A stretch of DNA of 64,000 bases. Origin: Ascaris suum (Eukaryota; Nematoda; Chromadorea; Rhabditida; Ascarididae). Shown piece after piece: positions 38,993 through 50,900 of the stretch (within the stretch, counting starts at the first letter, position 1; each line of letters begins with the position of its first letter). The position numbers were made by a program, and so were the translations under genes. Under the pieces are notes generated by a model that did not search any database, had not been told where the DNA came from, and worked only from the letters and a program-made list of their open reading frames with translations. The stretch is from positions 1,054,001 through 1,118,000 of the forward strand of contig CM024187.1 of the NCBI GenBank assembly GCA_013433145.1. The letters run 5' to 3'.

Positions 38993-41900
38993 CTGAAACA
39001 AAACTTCACCTCAATAACCTTGATGTGCCAGTAAACTAAAACATGGACATGAAAAATTCAACGTACGGCTCACCCGCTCAGTTTCAGAAGCAGCATGTGA
39101 TGCAAAACCGCTTAGCATGCGTTTGAAAAAAAAAAACTTTTATCTACGGTTTCATCTCTGCCAAAAGATACTCGATCATTTAAACTACCTGGAAGAAGAC
39201 GGATTCCTCGAGGAGTTTTCCTCCGAAAGCCACCTGTGCCAGCTCACCGTTGTACTTCTTAACCATCTGGCCTCTTCCGAGACGGAAGAACCAATCATGA
39301 ATGGAATGCAGGTCGAAACGATGATGCTCAACTGTTACAACGCTCTAAAACAGTACTTTGCAGATATACTTTCCACATGTACTTCTACCTCTGCTGTAAT
39401 TTTGTTCGCTATTTTCGTCACATGTTCTTCGTGCCATAGTACAATCGACTTTTCACTTTTCAGCGAAAATTCTCATCTATAATTTCATTGCACTTCATTG
39501 CGTTAACATATATCCAGATGCCTCACTTCCATCAGCAAACAGCAAAGTAATTATCTAAACAGCTTTCAAATCAGCTGTCTCTAAAAGTAAGCTGATCCAA
39601 TGCACAAGGAAGCCATCAAGATCTTCCGTCAATTCACATCTACAGCCCGATGCCGTGGCTTTCGAATGAGACATTAGAATTTGAAAATTTTCGTGGTTTT
39701 TTTTTTCATCACGTCAAGAAGAAAACTTCATACCTCGAATGAATATAAACCAAATAATAAAGGATGTTAGATGTTATTCGTTTCATATATCAACGAACGA
39801 TTTCAAGCATAAACCTCACACTCAAATCTGCTAACGATGAATTTTTGAAAAGAGTAAAATTGCGAGCACTAAAATCGACTTAAGATTTAAATGAGTTCGT
39901 TGAACTTTCATCACTCTCTATGAACGTCACGGGTGCTTTATGATCGTAATCGCATTTGAAATATAATGTAATCGATAATTTGTTTGAAGTAACATCCATT
40001 CAAAATCTCTTGGCTTTTTTTCTAGTTGTGATTTAATTAAAATTTTGCAAATTCCTCTCAATGTATGTCGTTTAAAATTATTTGACTGACTCGAACTAAA
40101 CGTAAATCTCTAAAATATAGAAAAACGTAATAGATTTGTACCCTTCCGTAACGGTCTCGTTGTTCGATGCCCTCAAGCGCTCCCATCGGAGGATTTTTTC
40201 GCGTAACTTGTCGCTCTTTGAGTGTCTGCCATATCCTAATTCAAAATGTTTTTCAATCAAAACGAATGAAATATGTTATCAAGATAGTAAAAAATCAACC
40301 ACTGAATTAAAAACTTTTTTTCCAGAACTATCATTACGTCTGGAAAAAATTTCTAAAGTTCTCCGTCGAGGTGCATATTTTGAGAAAAATTTCCCGATCT
40401 TGCTTCCTATTACACTGTTCGGGCAAGAGAAAAAAATTTTCTCGTAGCCATTACATGTTGGCGCAGGAGGCGAATAATGTGAGGAAGTTAAGCTTCGAGT
40501 AAATTCAGGCTGTGTAAATTCGGGATATAGTTGCTACTGTATATGTACGCCTGTTGCTGTATATGTAACACTGCATCAGCCAACTGTACGGTAGCATGTC
40601 TAACATTTTGGTGTTGGCGCTCTTCCTTTCCTCAGAAGCTATCAAATTCACATCTCATGAAGGTTTCCATTCTGAAAACTTACGCTGAGTAATTGAGTTT
40701 TCGAATAACTGTGCGTTGAACGCACCCGCAACTAGGATCGAAACGTCCTTCAGCCTTCGGATTCTATTCTGGAAAAGATGAACTCCTCTATGACAATGCA
40801 ACAGCCACAGATCTATATCGTTCGACTAAGACGTTTCTTGTATAAATAGCAATTGCGATTACTTTGAGCTAATTGAAATCATTACCTAATTATCTAAAGA
40901 AAAGAAGAAAGTAGAATGGTGCTGCCTTCGACAGAGTTTAACGCAGTGCGAGAAATAAGTCAGCCTATAACCAAATCCGTCAATATGTCGATTCACCACA
41001 CAATTTTACAATATTCTTCAAAAACTGCTAAGCTGTAATTTCATTGATTACATTAAATAAATTTTTCGAAGGCAAAGCACTGGCCAAAAATCAAAACTAG
41101 GCCATAAAAACTAACTCTTTCAGGAGCATTGTTGATCTGGCTTTGACGCAAACGAGCCGCTTTTGTTTGCTCCGGCTAAAATACTTCAAGTAAGAAAACA
41201 AGCATCCCTTCAAGTGAACATTGAAAAAGGAAATTCAATAATTCCAGGTCCCTACGAAGAGCTATTTCGCAATTCAATGGCGCAATCTTGCCAAATGTCT
41301 CTTTGTGAGGCACCATATTTGTACTGCAATTAACTAACGCTCATTTGACTGGGCTATATTAGGTACTGAGCCATATTGGCCGAATTGGAAAACCGTTAGA
41401 GGCAGCCCAGAAATGGTATAGGTGAATCACATAGTTTTTTACAGCTGTAAAGTCAACATCATGGACTTTGTTAAGTTCGCTGAGATGGGTGAAAATATCG
41501 ACCATGCATCCTTCGTACGTTCTCACCTCCCGTACGCTTGAAAGATGCCCGCTGAGTTTAAAATACGTAGGCTTCGCAAAGTTTGAAAAATGAACCTAAA
41601 CAGCAACCGGCGACTTAATCTAACCTCGTCTATATTGAACCTGAGCCTAAGCGTGGTTATGCCCACGCCCGAAATCTGCCTCTCTCTCTTTCATAGGAAA
41701 GTTCAAGCTCAATTGAACTCGGTCACCCTCTTTCCCTCCTCCTGGCGAATTTCGTAAAGATAATTTCATGCGCATAAATCAAACTCCATCACTTTCAGTC
41801 TCTCCGCTCCAATCTCTTTTCATGCACCAATCCAACTCTACCAACTTCCTCTTTCATACAAACAACATATCAAACCACCAAAGAAATTCCTTTAGAGCAA

Positions 41901-44900
41901 CTCATGCACCTTTCGCGCTAACTCCAGTTGCATAAGAGCGGATATAAAGAGAATGAAACTGCTCTCTGATTAAAAACAAGAGTTCTAAACATGCGGAAGC
42001 AAAAGTTTAAGCGAATTTGCAGTTGAAACTATTTACTGCAGTGAAATGTCATTTTATGTCTTAATACCGGATCGTCGAATACATCTACTCACAACGTCAT
42101 CCTCGCTTCATTCGTTAAAAAAAAAAAAGAAATTATGACAATCTGCGTGAAATATGCCTGATGGCACACGTCTGTTCAAGTCAAATATGTTCAAAACCCA
42201 CAGTGCTCTCTTTCAACTGTATGAACTGCCTGAATTGTTTGCACTAACCCTGAACCTCAAACTTGAACCCCTTCATACAAACCACGAATTCTCTGTCATT
42301 GAAATGCATCCATCTCTCGATGCTCAGTTTTCACGGAGTCACCGAACCGTCCGAACACAGCGGTTGCCACTCTCGAACATTCTTCTGTATGTTCACAGAC
42401 AAATGCTCTTCAAACTTCACTAACAGACTCGCTGAACATGTGAACGAATGAATACTGCAATATACTTTCAAATGTTCGGTAAAAAGAAGATAAATAGAGA
42501 TTGTAAAACATGCCGGATGAGCTACATATTGTATCGCAAATATTATATTTCTTTATTTAAAATGCTGATTTAACGCACAAAAATAGAACAACCGCTAAAA
42601 AGAAGCAAAAGATCTTCGAAAAGACGCATTAGGGTTTACCTGCTCGACTAGCTCATTGATATCCTCGAAAGGCACTGCATGAAGGTTTAGGTTGACGAAA
42701 GTGAAATCGCGTCCATAAATGCGGAAGCGCGACATGAGATAACCTGTCTGCTGAGGAATGTCGGATCCTCTCTCGTTGCGGGAGCCACCATTACGCTGAA
42801 ATCCAAATATAGCCGTCAGTAGCTACTCGCATCAATTCAGTTCACTTGACACTTTCCAAATGCATTGGAAAACCTAACAGTAATCGAATCCTGAAACGCA
42901 GTGAAGGTGTAGATAGCTGTTGACCTGCTTCCTCAGCTAAAATTGTGTTTCTCAGTTGGCGACGCCTTGGCTTGATGATCTAATATGCGCACTGTTTGCC
43001 TAATTGTGTTCGATGAAAATCACCACCACATCTACCCAGCACTGTTGGATCTACATGCTTCATTTCCAAAATACCTACCGCTTAAGAAAAACTCGTGCTC
43101 TTTCATTCCAACTAATGAATCACAGAGGGTAACAGTATATAATGCCTCCTATTATCACGCAAACAGCGGTACATAAACCACTACTTCGAAAAACACAAAA
43201 TTCTTGCACTATTACTGCTGTCGTTACATACCAACCCATCTTAACAGCTACTTAAACATATATCCGATCATCATCAACGTGACAGCTGTTAGATGAAAGG
43301 TCGAAGATTGGTGCCAGCCGCACTCCCACGCAACAGCCATCTCGTAATCCATATCTCCAACAGCTGTGATCAAAGCTGCAGCATGGAACATAAAGTTTAA
43401 TATTCATGCATAGGCATACTTTGCGCCAATCTTCCGTTTCTTTATTTGTTGATGAATAATGCAGCAGACAACAACGTTAACATTGCTACTTTGAGTGTGC
43501 ATTGAATGGTTAGTGAAGAGAAAACGCGGAATCAGGCATTACTGCTAAAAGCTTTTCGAAAAACGTCTCGTCGGCACGATTTGCCGATATTTCTTTCGGT
43601 GAAAAAAAAAAACGAGCATTTTAAGTGAATCATATTCAGAAATAGTAATTATTCAGCACGTATTCAGCACAACGAATCGTCGCCATATAGAGAATAAATT
43701 ACATTCGATCTATAAATCAGTCACAAAATATCATTTCCTCAAATATATTCAGAGTGCAATTTTCCCCCCCCCCCCTTTTTTTCCTGTATTCTCGAATTCG
43801 TTGCATAGTAAACATTGCAATTTTCGAATAAATTACATTCGATCTATAAATCAGTCACAAAATAACATTTCCTCAAATATATTCAGAGTGCAATTTTCCC
43901 CCCCCCCCCCTTTTTTTTCCTGTATTCTCGAATTCGTTGCATAGTAAAACATTGCAATTTTCGAATAAATTACATTCGACCTATAAATCAGTCGCAAAAT
44001 ATCATTTCCTCAAATATATTCAGAGTGCAATTTTTTCCCCCCCCCCTTTTTTTTCCTGTATTCTCGAATTCGTTGCATAGTAAAACATTGCAATTTTCGA
44101 ATAAATTACATTCGATCTATAAATCAGTCACAAAATATCATTTCCTCAAATATATTCAGAGTGCAATTTCCCCCCCCCCCTTTTTTTTCCCTGTATTCTC
44201 GAATTCGTTGCATAGTAAAACATTGTAATTTTCGAATAAATTACATTCGATCTATAAATCATCACAAAATATCATTTCCTCAAATATATTCAGAGTGCAA
44301 TTTCCCCCCCCCCTTTTTTTTCCTGTATTCTCGAATTCGTTGCATAGTAAAACATTGCAATTTTCGAATAAATTACATTCGATCTATAAATCAGTCACAA
44401 AATATATTTCCTCAAATATATTCAGAAGCAATTTCCCCCCCCCCCCCCTTTTTTTTTTCCTGTATTCTCGAATTCGTTGCATAGTAAAACATTGCAATTT
44501 TCGCTTTTCACATTTTTCGGTAATTCCCATTCCTTTCCACCATTCATTTCATTTGCCAACTCAAACTGGTCGGTTGGCTAAATAGCGAATTCGAGGATCG
44601 GTAAAGCCATAGCCAAAATGTCTTAGAAAGTGTGAATCAACTCATTTGCTAGCCATAAAATGTGCACGATATTATTTAAAAATTGCGAAAATTTCGTGCC
44701 GTAAGATATATGCAGGAAAATTTTTTTTTAAACGATGGCAAATTCGAAACAATGCTATGCTATCGCGTTTTTCCACCTCAGAACAAAGTCTCTTTTGCTA
44801 TTCATTTCAAGGAAATAGCTTGCAAATATGGCGCTAAGGTGGGCTTTCGTAGAATGTGTAGAAGTTGACTCCACCCTCGATAATTAACATGCGTCTAATA

Positions 44901-47900
44901 AATTACCACCCTTATAGAAGCATTTCTTTTCAACAGAGGAGTTAATCCTAAGTGTTTGCACTGCCATTTTTTTATGGCTAAAAATTTGGAATCAATGAAT
45001 GGAATATTTACTGGCACAAATTGTGTCAATAGTGAATTGAATGGAAACTTTTTTAATGAGAATTAACACACAGAATAAAAATTTATTAGCCCAATAACAT
45101 AGCGCCTTCAAAAATCCTTTCTAGTTCGATTTGCTTTCCTCATCGAAGCTACATCACGTCCCTTTTTGGTAAACCATACCTTGACCTCAGCTCAATAAAT
45201 CTTCTTTCTAACTAACCTAAGAATATGATCTGAGCTAAACTTCAAAATGTCGAACAACACAGACTTACATAATAGTCGGCTTCGTATCGCAGCGAATTGC
45301 TACCATGCGAGCTGGACGCACTCCCGAAAGTGCTTGCAATGAAACCATCACATTCGCGGCACCGATCTCGTATTGATGGCCCGGGCGGAGACTCTTATAG
45401 CCGGTGTTGCTATAGCGATCGAACAGTTCGATCTCTTCATAGCTACGGAACAGATATATCGATCCCAATCCCTATGAAAGTAGCGCATACATAAAGCGAA
45501 AAATTAATGACTCTTCATAAATGAACAGCTATAGAAGTGCACATTCACTTTCAACTTTAGAGAGCACTAAACAGTGTCAATCACTTCAAACACATATGGC
45601 TCATGAAATATGAAGAAACTACTAAAAGTTTTCAGCTTAAAAGTGTGGAAACGTTGGCATCTATCGGCATAATCAGCGTTCTGGCCTGTATTCTTTTTTA
45701 AGTCGGAAAAGTGAGCTAGGTGAAGAGTGGCAATAAAACGAGATGAGAAATGAGGAGGCATATCGTAGAATCCCTAAGAGTTATGGTGCGAATCGATCTC
45801 ATTCATCCCGTCTCGATTCAGACGAAAAAAAAAATTAATATATCTTCTCAATTACTTGGTGAATTTCGTCTTGAGTGTGAGGTGCGTGGATAGTTAATTG
45901 CGCCCACTACTAAAATTTAGCAATATCATATGGTCATTTATGGTCATTTTCTAAATCAGTGAAAGTTCCTCAATCACCTCGAAGAAAACAAAAAATAATA
46001 ATAATAATAATAAACGAAAAAAAACTGATGAAAATCATTCTACCGTTTCGCGCGTGTCGAAAAATGCGCGACTCGTAGAAAACTGAATTGATATTTCCGC
46101 CGGATCTCGAAGGATGCTAAAAGAATCCGCATAAGCAATATTCTCAAACGTGCACATAATTAATAGGATATTTTTTATCATAGACCCATTTCTTTATTAA
46201 GAAATAAAGCGGAATGCGACAGTTATGATAGTTTTTCTACAGGAAAAAAAAACGGTCACTTAGGCAAAAAGATGACAGCCCTCGCCAGAGTGAAATTCCA
46301 ATAAAAATATAGATATGCGAAGATGTTCGATTGATAGATTATTTCGAAAATTGAAAAAAAAAAAAGAAAAAAGAACATTCTTTCTCAAATCAACTCACAT
46401 ACCATTTCACTATTTTATCGGCGAGTTTATCCGGATTTTCTGCAGCACGCAAACCTTGTATATGAATGACGGCGAATTCCGGTTTTTGTTCCCAAACTTC
46501 TTTAGCCACCTCCGCGCACCAATCTTGCAGAAGATTCTCCTCAAATGCAAGCAATATATAATACCAGAGATGCAGAAGAGCTTAAAATAATCCTTATTCA
46601 TCGCTTTTCTTTCCCCCCAACTTCTTTTTCCGGTCCAATTTCCTGCTATTATGTTATTTTTTTTTATTTTTTCTGTTTTCTTTCCTAATATTATGCAGTA
46701 AATTTTCCAGTCCTTCCCCACAGCCACTCTCCTGTATTATGACGATTTCTTGCTTTTTGATTCTTCTATGATGACGTATTACAATCTGCAAACTGTTTGT
46801 TTTCATGAACACTTCATGTGCACATTTGTAACAGCGTGGGTGGGGGGGGGAGGGGAGGATGGAGGGACTCAGTTTGATTCCGCTATACCTTCTCTGCTGA
46901 ACGCAGTAGCATGCCGTGTCCGACAGCCGTACATGTTGAGTCTCATCTGTGCACGTTCCAACTTGCCTCAACTGGTTCTAAACGTGTTCACCTCATCATT
47001 CAGCTCTTTTTTTTTGTTCGCAATAGAAGTCTTCAATTTGTCGCATCAACCTGGCCTTTAAGTGATGATAGCTCGTGCATTCTACACAATCCGGATGCTG
47101 ATCCAGAAAGCGACGACCTATCCGTTTCAGATGGTGATTTATTGTCATAGACAAGAGAGGATGAGGATCGTTATGTAAGGAGATAACAAATGAGGATGTG
47201 AATGCAGAGCTACATCAGTCTTCGTCTCGACCATCTCGTTAGACTCGACCAGGTAACTGAACAATCAAGAACGTCATCAGAAATAGACCCGAATAAGTTG
47301 CGAACTTGTCGCAGTCTTGAATGTCCTCAATAGCTGCCATGAACGTTCTCAAAGGTGGAGGAGATCGCACTACACAAGTCTGGTACTGGATAGGCTCCTC
47401 TATTCCTCTCATGAAGAGGCATATGAAATGAAATAAAAGGATAAAACATTAAAACAACACAGGCGGTATCATTCGAGCAGTTGGAGACAACCAGCAATTT
47501 CATATCTGCCCTGTATCAACGAAACAGTGCTAAGCAACAAATTCTAGGCTGCGTTTCAGATTCCTCCATCTCGATGGAAAGTCAACCCAAGCTGAATGCC
47601 TATCAGCTGACAAGTTCGCTTCTTCTTGTGATGAGAGGGGTCTGTACGGAAATGTATTCGCCGTTGAAGTTCAGATGAAAATGCAACTGTCGGTGAATAA
47701 TTACTACTTACAAGGAAAAAAATATGAAGAGTTAACCAATTTACAGCAAACAAGAACAACGAAGACAAAGTCAGTTGCTGGTTCGCTGCGAACTAATTGA
47801 CCATGTACATTCCTATACTTTGGAAGGAAGGACGCCCTTTCAGATAAGCAGTTGCTGGGAAATGCCTCAACTTCAGCTTCATGGAGTCGTTTTCAAATGA

Positions 47901-50900
47901 AGGAGGTCAACCAACTTCTCGTCTGTTCAAGTTGCCAAGAAGACCAAAAACAAGAAGACGGCTTTGGCGGTAATAATGAAAAAGATTCGTCGCGAAATAG
48001 ATGAGTGGTACTTGCTCCGGTAGTAGCCTAAATTTTTTATTCAAATCAAAAATCGGATTGCACAACGTGTTCAAGTCAGGTATTTGAAATGAAATATAGT
48101 TTTCACAGAATGATGTAGAATAAAGTGAAAATTTGATTTAAATTGACTCTGAAAGCTTACCTCTTGCCGCTATTCCAGGAATCCCAAATTCTCGGCCCTT
48201 TTATTGTTAACGTTTCTACAAATTCATTATATGCACATCGTGTTCACCAAAACCTCTCTGCTATAGGATGTCGACTACACACCACTGTAGTAAATGTTTA
48301 GCAAAAAGACATTGTGATAGATGGATAACATGAAAAGAAGCAAAACCCCGCTTATGTCCATTACGTCTACATGACCTCAACAACACAGAAAATTGCTTTT
48401 TTACCTTAGTGTAGATAATATTTGAATTTCTTTTTGTAATTTTTAACACTTTTTGCAACAAACTTTCTAAGCGACAGCTGAGAAAGCATAGCGACGACGC
48501 AAAATGAAGTCCACTTCCAGGTATCGATTACGAGAGAACTACGTTCACGCATATATGGCCTCATATTGCTTCGTTTTTTATAGAAGTGCTTGCCGCTAAT
48601 AAAAAGCAAAAGATTGCTTTATCGGTTCGATGTAAATGCATTCGTTGCAAATTTTCAGCAGCCTCTTTTTCTTTTCCACTACATTCAGCTGCAATGAATC
48701 GAAAACGCCATTCGCCATCAACAAGAATGATGCTAAAGAGAGATAGCAGATGTGCTAAAGACAACTTTCGTTGCCATCATTTCGTGCAGTAAAAATATGC
48801 CTCGTGAAAAATATGCACCGAAGCTTGCTTGTACGTTGAAGTCTTAAAAATATAGCAGCTATTCTTGTCTAAAACCTCGACATCGACAATAACAGTGGAA
48901 TTCAAATTGAACATAACTACAGTAATATTCAACGAGAATGAGGTATCTATCGTACGAAAAAAAAAAAACGGAATGAAGTCATTCGTATTTTGAACTGAAA
49001 TGAGCGCATGTATCATCAAAATGCTACGGAAAAATAGGGCATAAAATTCTGTTGAACGTGAAAATCTTATCGTTCAAAATAATTTCATAGTAAGACATTA
49101 AAAAATTGCCAACCAACTAAATGGGCATTCAACTACGCTCAAATAAAAGCTGAAGTCGACAAATTACATAAAATTTCACAATCTGGGGAGAAAAAAAACC
49201 CATAGTTTTGGCTTTTAGGTATCTCAGATATCTCAGGTATCTCAGAAGAGCCCGAGAGATAATAACCCTGATGACGTACTTAGAGTTGCAGGCAATGCGC
49301 TACTCTCTTTTTTTTTAAGTGGAAAAAATCCAGAATTCCATACAACAGCTGCCACAAAGATTTTTCTGCTCAAACCATCGGTTGCAATATGTCGTTCGAT
49401 AATGCCTCTTGTTTTTCATTATGAATACACTGTGAAGCCGAATGAGTTCTATGGGTAGCGGTTTCATCAAAGAAGCCTTTCAGCTTCATTTTGTTCAGCA
49501 ATTTGCGCATTTGTTGATAGTTATACTTCATTGAAAAAAATTAACCACAACCTTGGCGCAACTCTATTCATCTACCGTAAGCCTTCAAAGCGACCTTTTT
49601 TTCCGGTCAGAACAAACAGTTCCTTTCTGCACTAATAGCAAAAGCCGTTCTGACCTACCCATCCACGCGATTAAATCGAACAGAGAGCCTATTTCGGTTT
49701 TGCACTTAAAGCATTGCATTGCTGAGATCGCAATTTCGAGCTCTACTTGTTAAGGATAGCCTCCCGTCTTTTTGAGAAATTGAGTGTCTACAAGGAACTT
49801 CATAGAACTTTTGTCTTCCTGTTCGCATCCTCGAAAAATCCTCATTTTTGGCTCGTTCTGCAAGAATTCTATATATTCTTCTCGATCCTCAGCGGCAATC
49901 CGGACCTTTTCAGTCTTCGACTCTCTAAATTTTTTCGCAAAAAATATCGTCCTCCTTTCGATTTTCGATCCATTAAGATTCTACCTTCGAGAAAAAACAG
50001 CTCCTTGCGCCACATTGCGTTAACTTGCATTCAAAGATTGATGTTTTCCACATAGAAAATACAGCGCGAGGTAACACGAGCATTCATTATAAGAAATGAT
50101 TTCAGAAACCTCGCTAAAGCTACAAACAAGAAAAACTTATCTATTCTAAGGAATTCCTTTCCTTTCCAAGAGAGAATCTTAGCTCAGGGATTCACTCGCG
50201 GAGGATCGGGGGAGGAGGTGAGGGGGGGGGTGAAGGGGTGGCAGAGGCAAAAACAGCTCCAGCGCCTAGTTTCATTTCATTTCAGTATAGCGAAAAAATA
50301 CGATCAAGTTGTACTTGTTTCTCGTTATCAATATTATTCCCGAACATCTAATTTAGCTTTGTTAACAGATAATGAGTTATTTACAAACCTGTTCGGTGTT
50401 TAATATTTTTACTCATTTAGAATACAGTATGTTAAAATTGAAAAAAAAAAAGTTCTATTTGTTGATAATAGACAAGATGGAAAAATACTGAAAACTAAAA
50501 GAGAAGTACAACAGAAAAAGTTCGAGTGAATCTTCTAAGTTACGTGCAAATTTACTCGCATTTACTCGTTTGTATCGAAAAAAAACGTAGAGAAGAAAGA
50601 ATTTTCGAAGAAAAAAAAAACTAAGCTGGTTACTTCGTCGACATAAGAAAGCGAGTTCTCCGAAAGATGCGTTTAATTGAGGGGTGAGTGAGCATTAGCT
50701 TGTATTGCACCTCGTTCCCTCTTTCGCTGTTTAATAGACGAGACCAGTTTTCGATGAATTTGCAAAACTACGAGCGGATTATCGCCCACTTCCCGAAAAT
50801 TTATCGTCAACGAAAGCAATTAAAGAAATGTTTCAGTAAAATGCAAAGAATACTGTTTATATTCTATCATCTTGTTTTACACTGTAACACATCTCACAAA

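Noticed and set aside
39117..39482. 121-codon plus-strand ORF
   Set aside because: Antisense shadow of the INPP5A-like exon at 39344-39189, which has splice sites and family motifs.
42985..43176. Candidate for the missing INPP5A-like exon between 45269 and 42795
   Set aside because: Checked on the minus strand; splice phases do not fit (needs 1-nt carry in, phase 0 out) and no family motif appears.
44025..44585. Overlapping ORFs encoding repeated peptides across the minisatellite
   Set aside because: They are simply the ~135-bp repeat translated; frame shifts follow C/T run length, not selection.
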